Shown piece by piece: positions 15,051-22,179 of a DNA stretch of 22,179 bases (positions are counted from its first letter, which is position 1; each line of letters opens with the position of its first letter). This DNA is from SKLM01 sp964450435. Lineage in GTDB: Bacteria > Chloroflexota > Anaerolineae > B4-G1. The notes under the pieces are model-generated. The model ran no database searches and was not told the origin of the DNA. It saw only the letters and a list, made by a program, of their open reading frames with translations. Where the stretch lies: the NCBI GenBank assembly GCA_964450435.1, contig CAYVCX010000051.1, positions 1 through 22,179 of the forward strand. The letters are read 5' to 3'. The position numbers and the translations under genes are program-made.

Positions 15051-16178
15051 TCAGATCAGGAACCCCTCGGGAAAGGGATCTTCGGGTGTTACGACGAAGC
15101 GGTGGAGACCGGTGAGGTGAGCCGTACCGCGGATCTGCGGTACGATGGCAGGAATCGCTGGAGCTGACCCTGGCGAACTGCGGCCAACGGTGGTCTCTGC
15201 GACGATTCGCCCCTCGAACGTCGAGCCAAGAGGGCTCTGGTTGATGAAGGCCTCCCCCACAGTCAGATCACCGTGCCGGTGGAGGAGAGCCATCTTGGCG
15301 GAGGTCCCAGTTCCACATGCCGAGCGATCGATATGTTCTTCCCCGTAGATGACCGCGTTCTTCCCGCGTCTCTGAGCGTCGCCACGGGGATCGTAGAATT
15401 CGACCACATCGATGGTGTTGATGTAAGGCTGGGCGGGGTGCTGCACATGAATCTGCTGATTGGCTGCCTCGGTGATGGCCATGCCCAGGCCGACCAACTC
15501 GGGAACGTTCTCCACCGACAACTCCAGACAGTTGGCTGGAGACACCGGATCGAGTGGCCCTCTTGCAGCTCCCCCAGGCGGTGGATGGACGAGGTGCTCA
15601 TTGGAGACCAGGACGAAGAATCCCCCGGCGAAGGCGACGTCCACCGGGATCGTGCCGAGCTCGGGCACCTGAAGTGGCCGGTCCAACAGGAGAGCAAAGG
15701 CGGGTTCGAGCTGGATGGCGACTGACTCGACACGGGGCCGTCCGTCGTCCGCGCTGCACACCCGGGCGTGCGCTTCCACGGAGCCTGAAGGGGCGTCCAC
15801 GACGACGGTCACCTCTGACTCGTCGGCCTCCAGCCAGCCCATCTCCAGGAAGGCGGTCACTGCTCCAATGGTGCCGTGGCCACACATGTAGGGGTAGCGC
15901 CGGGCGTCCATAAAGACGAGGCCGAAGTGGCCCTGCTCGCTGACCGGATCGGTGACAACGGCGGCGAACATATCGCGATGACCGCGGGGCTCTTGAGTGA
16001 GCAGCAGGCGCACGTGGTCGAAGTGCTCTGCGACGTAGAGCCGCTTGTCATTGATCGTCTGACCGGGGATGGGAGGAAGGCCTTCGATGAGCAGGCGGAT
16101 CGGCTCGCCCCCGGCGTGCAGATCCAACGTGGTGAAGACATCGCCCAGTTGTGAGAACGCGCCAATATCGCGACTCAT
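15051..16178 (-). CDS. Proline racemase / hydroxyproline 2-epimerase family protein (copy 2)
   Basis: This 375-residue protein is a tandem paralogue of the gene that follows it, with long shared stretches such as RLLLTQEPRGHRDMF and PYMCGHGTIGAVTA. The catalytic cysteines are C99 and C288 (SACGTGTS), so it should be a racemase or epimerase. It differs mainly by an insertion at about 199-226 (HPPPGGAARG onward) and a short Ser/Pro-rich insertion near residues 340-350. The ATG follows GAGGCAGG. It begins 11 bases after the LivF stop, so it probably belongs to the transporter operon. Two racemases may handle different substrates or stereoisomers. Confidence 0.9.
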   Translation of the reverse strand: MSRDIGAFSQLGDVFTTLDLHAGGEPIRLLIEGLPPIPGQTINDKRLYVAEHFDHVRLLLTQEPRGHRDMFAAVVTDPVSEQGHFGLVFMDARRYPYMCGHGTIGAVTAFLEMGWLEADESEVTVVVDAPSGSVEAHARVCSADDGRPRVESVAIQLEPAFALLLDRPLQVPELGTIPVDVAFAGGFFVLVSNEHLVHPPPGGAARGPLDPVSPANCLELSVENVPELVGLGMAITEAANQQIHVQHPAQPYINTIDVVEFYDPRGDAQRRGKNAVIYGEEHIDRSACGTGTSAKMALLHRHGDLTVGEAFINQSPLGSTFEGRIVAETTVGRSSPGSAPAIPAIVPQIRGTAHLTGLHRFVVTPEDPFPEGFLI

Positions 16179-16189
16179 CGCCTGCCTCG

Positions 16190-16888
16190 TCAGAGCCAGA
16201 GAGCCTTCTTCAGGTCGTCGAACTCCTCCCGCGGGCCCTCGTGCCGGTTGCGGCCCAGCTCCAGTATGTAGACATAGTCGGAGATGTTGATCGCCTGACG
16301 GATGTTCTGATCAACGAGGAGAATGGTGATTCCTTCTTCCTTCAGCTGCACCAGCAGCTGATAGATGTCGCGGGCCAGCATGATGGCCAGTCCGGCGGTT
16401 GGCTCGTCGACGAGGATGAGCTTGGGATCCGTCATCATAACGCGGCCGAGCTCCACCATGCGCTGCATGCCACCGGAGAGTTCGCCGGCTGGGGAGCGCC
16501 GTCGCTCTCGGAGGACCGGGAAGCGCTGGTAATTGGCCTCGATCTTCTCCCGAATGCGCCGGCCATCCCGGCGGAACGACCATGCACCCAGCTCCAGGTT
16601 CTCCTCGACAGTCATATATGGGAACACGCTCTGCTGCTGAGGGATGTAGGAAACGCCCAGGTCCACGAGATGGTGCGCTGGCGTACTCAGAATGTCCTGG
16701 CCCTGGAGTCGAATCTGCCCGTCTTGAGGCTTGACGAAGCCGTAGATCGATTTCAGGAGTGTGGACTTGCCCACGCCGTTGGGGCCTAGTACGGCGGTGA
16801 TCTCCCCATCACGGACCGACAGGGATACTCCCTGCAAGATGTTCAGGTCCTTATAGTAGCCGACGTAGAGGTCTTCGATCTCGAGCAT
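16190..16888 (-). CDS. livF: Branched-chain/polar amino acid ABC transporter ATP-binding protein LivF
   Basis: This 232-residue ATPase has Walker A GPNGVGKS at 35-42, the signature LSGGM at 137-141, and Walker B ending in D161-E162. Its length and its place after LivG identify it as the LivF member of the HAAT family importers. The ATG at 16888 is one base past the LivG stop, with GAGAGGAGGAG directly upstream, so the two are translationally coupled. The longer frame to 16969 is overlap with LivG. It pairs with LivG on the cytoplasmic face and drives uptake through LivH/LivM. Confidence 0.95.
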   Translation of the reverse strand: MLEIEDLYVGYYKDLNILQGVSLSVRDGEITAVLGPNGVGKSTLLKSIYGFVKPQDGQIRLQGQDILSTPAHHLVDLGVSYIPQQQSVFPYMTVEENLELGAWSFRRDGRRIREKIEANYQRFPVLRERRRSPAGELSGGMQRMVELGRVMMTDPKLILVDEPTAGLAIMLARDIYQLLVQLKEEGITILLVDQNIRQAINISDYVYILELGRNRHEGPREEFDDLKKALWL

Positions 16889-16889
16889 C

Positions 16890-17609
16890 CTACTCCTCCT
16901 CTCCGAGGTACGCTTCGATGACGGCCTCGTCACGCTTGACGTCCTCTGGATCGCCGTCGGCGATGACACTGCCGTAGTTGAGGACCACCAGGCGCTGGCT
17001 GAGGGTGAAGATGGATGTCATATCGTGACTGATCACGATGAAGGACTTGCCCTGTTCGTGGAGTGTGGAGATGTAGTCGAAGATGGTCTCCATCAGCTTG
17101 GGGTGTACCCCGGCGAAGGGCTCGTCCAGGAGGATCAAGTCAGGATCGATCATCATCACCTGCCCCAGCTCGAGCAGCTTCTGCTGCCCGCCGGACAGAC
17201 TGCGGGCGTAATCGTGTCGCAGGTGGTCCATCGTGAGGAAGTCGAGCACCTCTCGTGCCCGTTCCTTCCACAGGCTTCGGCCCCTCTCGGGATGGAGGGC
17301 CAAAGCAGGCACCAGCAGGTTTTCGATCACCGTCATACGCCGAAAGGCCCGGGTGACCTGAAACGTGCGTCCGATTCCCCGTCGGGCCACCTGGTTCGGC
17401 TTGAGAAACGCGATGGTCTCACCGTTGAACAGGATGTCCCCCTGATTAGGTCGGTAGAGCCCGCCGATTGTGTTGACCAGAGTGGTCTTCCCCGATCCAT
17501 TTGGCCCGATCAGCCCAATCAGTTGGCTGCTGGATACGCTGAGCGAGATTCCGTCGAGGGCCGTGATACCGCCGAAACGTTTGACCAGGTTCTGAATCTT
17601 AAGTTCCAT
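16890..17609 (-). CDS. livG: Branched-chain/polar amino acid ABC transporter ATP-binding protein LivG
   Basis: This 239-residue ATPase has Walker A GPNGSGKT at 35-42, the signature LSGGQ at 138-142, and Walker B ending in D162-E163. The early GIGRTFQ motif and the C-terminal DVKRDEAVIEAYLG segment are typical of LivG. The ATG at 17609 lies within the end of LivM (11-base overlap) and follows GAGGGGGTCACAGCCG. The frame extending to 17729 adds residues that are only LivM in another frame. It works as the partner of LivF. Confidence 0.95.
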   Translation of the reverse strand: MELKIQNLVKRFGGITALDGISLSVSSSQLIGLIGPNGSGKTTLVNTIGGLYRPNQGDILFNGETIAFLKPNQVARRGIGRTFQVTRAFRRMTVIENLLVPALALHPERGRSLWKERAREVLDFLTMDHLRHDYARSLSGGQQKLLELGQVMMIDPDLILLDEPFAGVHPKLMETIFDYISTLHEQGKSFIVISHDMTSIFTLSQRLVVLNYGSVIADGDPEDVKRDEAVIEAYLGEEE

Positions 17610-18654
17610 CGGCTGTGACCCCCTCGGCTGCCGGTACGGTTTCGTCGGCCGCGGCCTCGGTGCCCTCTCGCAATTCCGCCTGGGGACCGTGGCCGAACAG
17701 AAGTCGGAATAGTGGCGTGAGCAGGCCATTGCGGGCGAAGCGCAGGATGATCATGAGGAGGGCGCCGAAGATGACCAAGCGCCAGGGCCCGAACTCCCGC
17801 AGCAGCTCCAGACCGACGTGGATCAGGATGCCGCCGAAAGCCGCGGCGATGAGATTCTCCACGCCGCCAATGATGGCCATGGACATCACCAGACCCATCT
17901 GTGTGAGGACTAACATGTTGGGGCTGAGGATTGTGGTGTAGTGGCCGTAGAAGGCGCCGGCGAGGCCAGCGATCATGCTGGTGATGGCAAAAGCGAATAC
18001 TTTATAGCGCACGACGTCCACGCCTCGAGCGGCGGCTGCCTCCTCGTCCTCACGAATTGCCCGCAGAAACAGGCCGATGCGAGAACGCACCAGCCAGTGC
18101 ATCAAGATCAAACACCCCACGAGGACGGCCAGCATGATATAGTAGTGGGGCACGCGGGAGATCACGTCCGAGCCGAGAAGGGGAACCAGGCGCAGCCCGT
18201 GGTCTCCCCGGGTGAGCTGCGGCTCCCCGCGGATGAGGAGGCGCAGGATCTCTGAGAAGGCGATGGTGAAGAGCGCCAGGTACGCGGGCTTGAAGCGCAG
18301 GACGAGGGCCCCGATCGCTACGCCGACTACCCCGGCTACGAGGACACCGGAGACGATCCCAACCAGCGGGGGCCAACCGAAGTGCATGCCGAGCATGCCG
18401 GCGGTGTAGGCGCCAATGGCGGTAAAAGCTACGTGTGCAAAGGAGAACTGACCGGCGTAGCCTGCAAGCAGTGACCAACTGGATGAGAGGACGGCGTACC
18501 AGAACGCGATGATCATCACGTGCAGTCCGTAGCTCTGCAAGAACGTGGGGACGAGCAAGGCGATGATCAAGAGGATTGCGACCGTGCCCCACTGCAGAAC
18601 CTGTCTGGGGAAACCTCCGGGCAGGCTCGGCTGATTGCGATGTTTGGTGCTCAT
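17599..18654 (-). CDS. livM: Branched-chain/polar amino acid ABC transporter permease LivM
   Basis: This 351-residue membrane protein has many hydrophobic segments from residue 22 onward. It contains the family stretch SFAHVAFTAIGAYTAGML and the permease motif MAIIGGVENLIAAAFGG near 260-276. The acidic, Ala-rich C-terminal tail is predicted to be cytoplasmic. The start overlaps the LivH stop as ATGA, and GGGAGG lies about nine bases upstream. Together with LivH it forms the transmembrane path of the importer. Confidence 0.95.
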   Translation of the reverse strand: MSTKHRNQPSLPGGFPRQVLQWGTVAILLIIALLVPTFLQSYGLHVMIIAFWYAVLSSSWSLLAGYAGQFSFAHVAFTAIGAYTAGMLGMHFGWPPLVGIVSGVLVAGVVGVAIGALVLRFKPAYLALFTIAFSEILRLLIRGEPQLTRGDHGLRLVPLLGSDVISRVPHYYIMLAVLVGCLILMHWLVRSRIGLFLRAIREDEEAAAARGVDVVRYKVFAFAITSMIAGLAGAFYGHYTTILSPNMLVLTQMGLVMSMAIIGGVENLIAAAFGGILIHVGLELLREFGPWRLVIFGALLMIILRFARNGLLTPLFRLLFGHGPQAELREGTEAAADETVPAAEGVTADGT

Positions 18655-19544
18655 TCTTCTTTCCTCCCGAAAAGGCCCCTTGGCCTGAGGAGGAGAACCA
18701 GCATGAAGATCACCAGGCCAAACGCGGTCTTGTACTTGAGGGCTCGAGTGGGATCTGGGAAGTAGCCTGTCGCCAGGCTCTCCACCAACCCGATGATGAG
18801 GCCGCCGAGGATGCTTCCCTTAATCGAGCCCATTCCACCAAGGACGATGATTATGTAGGAGCGGATTGAGGGTTGGGCGCCGACATCCGGGGTGACGGAG
18901 AAGCTCGGCGCCAGAAGGGCTCCTGCGATGGCGGCCAAGCCCGCCCCCGCGGCGAAAGCAACCGAGTTCATGGTCAAGGCGTCGATGCCCACTACGGCGG
19001 CGGCTTGCTTATCCTGGCTGACCGCACGAAGCGCTTTGCCGATCCACGTCTTGTTGATGATCACGAGGAGCGCTGCCACGAGAGCCAGTGAAAAACCACT
19101 GGCCGTCAATCGGTCGGCGCTGATCTTCATGATGCCCACGTCGACCGTGCCACTGAAGAACGATGGTGGTCTGCGAGGGTAGGGGCCGAGGGCTGCCAGC
19201 ATGAGATTTATGAAGAAGAAGGATAGCCCAAAGGTGACGAGGATTGCATATTCAGCGGGCCGGTCGATCCGGTCCTGGTGGATGGGACGCAGGAAGAGAA
19301 GCTCGAAGATGAGCCCCAGCAGGACGCCGGTAAGGCCTGCCAGGGGCACGATTAACAGAGGGTGAAGTCCCGAGAGGGCGCTGAAGCCGACATAGGCAGC
19401 GTATCCTCCCAGCATATAGAACTCGCCGTGGGCGAAGTTCACGATGCCAAGGATCGAGTAGATGAGTGTGAGCCCGAGGGCCATGAGCGCGTAGATGATG
19501 CCCATGATCACCCCGGTGGTGCTAATAGACAGAAGGTAATCCAT
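18651..19544 (-). CDS. livH: Branched-chain/polar amino acid ABC transporter permease LivH
   Basis: This 297-residue permease has the LivH hallmarks GIIYALMALGLTLIY near residues 15-29, NFAHGEFYMLGGY, and a C-terminal VLGGMGSIKGSILGGLIIG motif. Hydrophobic segments run through most of its length. Its ATG follows GGAGGGGG at seven bases. A strong hairpin lies between this gene and the upstream binding-protein gene, so its expression may be lower than that of the binding protein. The substrate range of this family covers branched-chain amino acids, other amino acids, amides and urea. The neighbours favour an amino acid. Confidence 0.95.
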   Translation of the reverse strand: MDYLLSISTTGVIMGIIYALMALGLTLIYSILGIVNFAHGEFYMLGGYAAYVGFSALSGLHPLLIVPLAGLTGVLLGLIFELLFLRPIHQDRIDRPAEYAILVTFGLSFFFINLMLAALGPYPRRPPSFFSGTVDVGIMKISADRLTASGFSLALVAALLVIINKTWIGKALRAVSQDKQAAAVVGIDALTMNSVAFAAGAGLAAIAGALLAPSFSVTPDVGAQPSIRSYIIIVLGGMGSIKGSILGGLIIGLVESLATGYFPDPTRALKYKTAFGLVIFMLVLLLRPRGLFGRKEE

Positions 19545-19571
19545 AGAAAGCCCCCTCCATACTATGGAAAG

Positions 19572-19603
19572 GAGCAGGTCTCCCCCGTGGGAGAGACCTG
19601 CTC
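19572..19603 (-). terminator. 11-bp stem-loop between binding-protein gene and livH
   Basis: The arms gagcaggtctc (19572-19582) and gagacctgctc (19593-19603) are perfect inverted repeats with a 10-base loop. On the minus strand the hairpin begins 16 bases past the binding-protein stop and is followed by CTTTCC, not a real T run. It may act as a partial terminator or as a 3' stabiliser giving excess binding protein over permease, an arrangement common in ABC operons. Confidence 0.65.
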
Positions 19604-19619
19604 GGCATCCGGCTGCAGG

Positions 19620-20966
19620 CTACGGGGAAGTGTAGAGCGGGCCGGTGGCGCGCTCCGTCGGGAAGACGACGTTCGCCTCTTCCAGGGTCTGTCCCACCTC
19701 GGTGTACTGGATGATGTACACGCTCGGCGTCAGCCACTGATGCCACATCCAGTCGGGCTGGTCGTCGGGCACCGGGTTGTCGGAGGTGTACTCGAACCAG
19801 ATCTCACCCAAGGTACCAGTCATCCTGATGTCTTCCAGAGCCTCAATGACGGCTTCCGGCTCAGTAGACCCAGCGTCCTCGATGGCCTGGAGCAGCAGGT
19901 AGGTCGCATCGTAGGCCTCCATAGCCGGCGCGCCTGGGGTGTGCTCGTAGATCTCCTCGAAATTGGCCACGAAGGCCTCGGTCTTCTCGTTCCAGACTGA
20001 CTCGGGAAGGCCAACGAAAGTGAAGAAGACGTACTGGCCACAGTCACCGACGTTCTCCCAGAAGTCGTCGGAGTACTGGGCATCCGCGCTGGCGTAGTAA
20101 GCGGTCTCGGCGGTAGGAGCCAGGCCGAGCTCACAGGCCTGGCGGACCATACGGGCGTTGCCAATGCCGGTGACGACGCCGGCCAGCAGATCAGGTGGAT
20201 CCTGCTGGATGCGCTGAAGAATGGGGGTGAAATCCTCCGTCCCAGGGTCGGCGTAGATGACCTCGACGTCAGTGATCCCGGCCTGCTCCAGCTGCCCTAC
20301 CCATCCTTCGGCCTGCAGATGGCCGTAGTCGGTGTCCTCGACGACGAAGATGATACGCTCCCAGCCGGCCTCGACCATGTAGTTGGTGGCTATGCTGCTG
20401 TAGAATTCGATGGACGGTGCGATGCGGAAGATATTTGGGTAACCACTGGCGGTGATCTCATCGGCCCACGGCTCGGCGAAAACGGTAGGGACGCCGTACT
20501 TGTGCGCGACCTCCATCACCGTCAAACCCACGTGGCTGTGATACTCTCCCGTGAGTCCGACGATGCGATTCTGCGTGATCAGGCGCTCAGTGACGGCTGT
20601 GCCGCGTTCTGGTAAGCCCTCGGTGTCGCCGAAGACCAACTCGACTGGTTTTCCGAGTATTCCGCCTGCCTCGTTGATCTCGTCTATGGCCATCATCATG
20701 GCCTGGCGCATCTGTATTCCTGACACATAGGAGCCGGGGGCCGACAGCGGGCCCACACCTCCGATCAGGATCGTATCGGCCTCGGCCTCGGGCTCAGGCG
20801 TGGCGGTGACAACCACCTCCTGTTCCACTTCCTTGACGACCTCTGTGACCTCCGGGACGACCACGGTCTCCCTGATCACCTCGGGAGTGGGGGTGGCGCA
20901 GGATGTGGTCAGGACGCTCAATACGACAGCTAGCAAACACAGGATAAACAAGCTTCTGCCCTTCAT
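19620..20966 (-). CDS. Amino acid ABC transporter substrate-binding lipoprotein
   Basis: This 448-residue protein has a signal peptide of about 22 residues, with basic KGR then a hydrophobic core, and a lipid-attachment cysteine C23 after LTTS. A Thr/Pro/Val/Glu linker follows to about residue 65. The rest is a type 1 periplasmic binding fold of the branched-chain amino acid kind (IGGVGPLSAPGS near the start, then MAIDEINEAGGILG). The linker with VVKEVEQEVVVTATP is a mark of Chloroflexota lipoproteins. The ATG at 20966 follows GAGGAGGAG; the frame extending to 21260 runs into the regulator gene and is not real. The protein captures the substrate outside the cell for LivHMGF. Confidence 0.93.
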   Translation of the reverse strand: MKGRSLFILCLLAVVLSVLTTSCATPTPEVIRETVVVPEVTEVVKEVEQEVVVTATPEPEAEADTILIGGVGPLSAPGSYVSGIQMRQAMMMAIDEINEAGGILGKPVELVFGDTEGLPERGTAVTERLITQNRIVGLTGEYHSHVGLTVMEVAHKYGVPTVFAEPWADEITASGYPNIFRIAPSIEFYSSIATNYMVEAGWERIIFVVEDTDYGHLQAEGWVGQLEQAGITDVEVIYADPGTEDFTPILQRIQQDPPDLLAGVVTGIGNARMVRQACELGLAPTAETAYYASADAQYSDDFWENVGDCGQYVFFTFVGLPESVWNEKTEAFVANFEEIYEHTPGAPAMEAYDATYLLLQAIEDAGSTEPEAVIEALEDIRMTGTLGEIWFEYTSDNPVPDDQPDWMWHQWLTPSVYIIQYTEVGQTLEEANVVFPTERATGPLYTSP

Positions 20967-21000
20967 CGATTGTCTCCTCCTCTGAGGATACTCCGTCGCG

Positions 21001-21022
21001 ATTTGCGGGAGAACCCGCGAAT
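21001..21022 (-). promoter_or_regulatory. Stem-loop between the IclR-type regulator and the binding-protein gene
   Basis: ATTTGCGGG and CCCGCGAAT form a 9-bp stem, with one G-U type pair and a 4-base loop. It is in the 64-base gap ahead of the binding-protein gene. No T run follows, so it could be an attenuator, a weak terminator of the regulator transcript or an mRNA structure. Confidence 0.4.
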
Positions 21023-21030
21023 TGAAGCTT

Positions 21031-21840
21031 CTATTCGTGCATAGAGTCTTCCCTCCTTGGACTAGGGTGCACCCGGGCGCCCAGGGCTGATGAGATCCGT
21101 CGGCCGGTCTCGAGGACCAGGGGAGCAAACTGGTTCTCCAGCTCCTGGCGTGATATGCGCATACTGAGGACCGACACATTGATCGCGGCCACGATCTCTC
21201 CGGAATGGTCGCGGACGGGAGCAGCCAGCGATCGCAGGCCCGGTGCCAACTCTTCGTCATTTACAGCATATCCCTGCGAGCGCACGTCCGCCAGTTCGTC
21301 GAGCAGGCCTTCGAGGGTGGTGATGGTATTCGGTCCTCGCTGCTGATACGGGCCGTCACCGAGAAGGGCACGAAGCTCTGGGCGAGAAAGGTCGATCAGC
21401 TGTGCCTTGCCCATCGAAGTACAGTAGATGGGAAGGCGCGAGCCCAAGTGGAGATCAAGGGCCAGGATCTGCTGGGTCTTGTTACGCGCCACGTAGACAA
21501 TCTCGGCTTCATCTCGGACTGTCATATTGGTGGTCTTTCCACAGCGCTCGGACAAGGCTCTCAGGTAGGGTTGGGCGACCTGTCCCATTTCGAGGCTGTT
21601 GAGTGCCGTGAACCCCAATCGAAGCACTTTTGTCCCAGGCCGATACCGTTTCGTCTCGGGGTCCCGCCTCAGATAGCCGAGCTCCTCCAAGGTGTGGGTG
21701 AAACGGAAGGCCGTGCTCTTCGTCAGCCCGACATCCGCAGCGATTTCGGTCATACTCAGGGTGGGAGATTCAGCGGAGAAGGCCTCCAGGACAAGTAGAC
21801 CTCGTTCCAGGGCCTCGATGTGATATCTGTCTTTACCCAT
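21031..21840 (-). CDS. IclR-family transcriptional regulator
   Basis: This 269-residue protein has the IclR layout. The N-terminal winged helix-turn-helix covers about residues 6-68 (ALERGLLVLEAF, then LTKSTAFRFTHTLEELGYL). The C-terminal effector domain covers about 80-260 and includes RSLAAPVRDHSGEIVAAINVS. Such proteins bind small acids and often regulate adjacent catabolic operons and their own gene. I chose the ATG at 21840 because it sits just ahead of the conserved N-terminus; the frame up to 22014 adds unconserved residues. No Shine-Dalgarno sequence precedes this ATG. It is the first gene of the cluster and probably controls the transporter and catabolic genes. Whether it activates or represses is not visible. 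Confidence 0.9.
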   Translation of the reverse strand: MGKDRYHIEALERGLLVLEAFSAESPTLSMTEIAADVGLTKSTAFRFTHTLEELGYLRRDPETKRYRPGTKVLRLGFTALNSLEMGQVAQPYLRALSERCGKTTNMTVRDEAEIVYVARNKTQQILALDLHLGSRLPIYCTSMGKAQLIDLSRPELRALLGDGPYQQRGPNTITTLEGLLDELADVRSQGYAVNDEELAPGLRSLAAPVRDHSGEIVAAINVSVLSMRISRQELENQFAPLVLETGRRISSALGARVHPSPRREDSMHE

Positions 21841-22179
21841 CAGAAGGAGACAAACGACCCACACGGTAAGGAGCCGAGGATGAGATGGCACATACGGCTC
21901 GGTCGACGGAGCTCGGCCAGAGGCGGCGATGGTCGGCGTGGAGCCTGGGCTCAGCCTCAGACGGAGGACAACACCGGGGTCCGAGCCCAAACAGAGCGCA
22001 GAGACTAATACCAACCTCCCTGTCGACGATCACCAGACGAGCACGGGTTGGAAGCCACGGGGCGCGAGTGTTCAGGTAGAGCGGCCTCGGCTGAATTCAG
22101 GACCAGAGAGATTCGAAGTGGATGGTTCTGTTCTACGAAACCGAGTTTGGCTTACCGAAACCCAGTATACCATAGGTGA
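21841..22179. other. 339-base region upstream of the IclR-type regulator
   Basis: I see no gene in this stretch. The outer part holds a candidate promoter and repeated operator-like motifs (22136-22169). The part between 21841 and about 22130 would be a long leader. It has no recognisable riboswitch or terminator by eye. Confidence 0.5.
22136..22169 (-). promoter_or_regulatory. Extended -10 box with two operator-like direct repeats
   Basis: On the minus strand TGG directly precedes TATACT (22164-22169), an extended -10 element. The matching -35 would be beyond the window end. Two copies of cgaaacc (22136-22142 and 22156-22162) start exactly 20 bases apart, about two helical turns, and would overlap and follow the transcription start. 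This suits autoregulation by the IclR-type protein, which is inference. Confidence 0.35.

Noticed and set aside
13984..16178. Interpretation of the racemases as trans-3-hydroxyproline dehydratases
   Set aside because: That subtype replaces the second catalytic cysteine; both proteins here keep SACGTGTS.
21001..21022. Calling the hairpin before the binding-protein gene an intrinsic terminator
   Set aside because: No T run follows on the transcribed strand, so I list it only as a possible regulatory structure.

Overview
The window is about 22 kb of GC-rich bacterial DNA in which every credible gene lies on the minus strand, so transcription runs from the right end to the left. The best lineage clue is the transporter lipoprotein at 19620-20966. 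Its cysteine is followed by a long Thr/Pro/Glu/Val linker of the VVKEVEQEVVVTATPEPE type, which is typical of Chloroflexota solute-binding proteins. A tungsten-type aldehyde ferredoxin oxidoreductase and two HdrA-like flavoproteins indicate anaerobic, ferredoxin-linked metabolism. I infer an anaerobic Chloroflexota bacterium, possibly Anaerolineae-like; no rRNA or other marker confirms this.

Layout in transcription order (right to left). (1) Regulation and uptake: an IclR-family regulator (21031-21840), then a complete branched-chain/polar amino acid ABC transporter made of the binding lipoprotein, LivH, LivM, LivG and LivF (16190-20966). A strong hairpin sits between the binding protein and LivH. 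(2) Amino acid entry: two tandem proline racemase/hydroxyproline epimerase paralogues (13984-16178), both with the two catalytic cysteines. (3) A small amidohydrolase reading frame that has lost the middle of its domain (13302-13973), directly followed by a MoaD/ThiS-like sulfur carrier and the aldehyde ferredoxin oxidoreductase (11109-13298). (4) A carbon module: class III aminotransferase, glutaconate-type CoA-transferase subunits A and B (overlapping or abutting), and a thiolase (6224-10799). (5) A second class III aminotransferase followed by two HdrA-like flavoproteins (1269-6036). (6) A 2,4-diaminopentanoate dehydrogenase-like NAD(P) oxidoreductase (79-1074) with its own near-consensus sigma-70-type promoter.

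Read together, this looks like an amino acid catabolic island. The proposed sequence is uptake, racemisation or epimerisation, transamination or oxidative deamination, oxidation of an aldehyde by the tungsten enzyme, activation of the acid by CoA transfer, and thiolytic cleavage to acetyl-CoA. Electrons at low potential would leave through the HdrA-like pair. The two HdrA-like proteins are complementary: one has the internal ferredoxin domain, the other has the N-terminal cysteine domain and the C-terminal ferredoxin domain. No HdrB, HdrC, MvhD, hydrogenase, aminomutase or acyl-CoA dehydrogenase gene is present in the window. The substrate and the electron acceptor therefore remain inference.

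I saw no tRNA, rRNA, CRISPR array, insertion sequence or phage gene.
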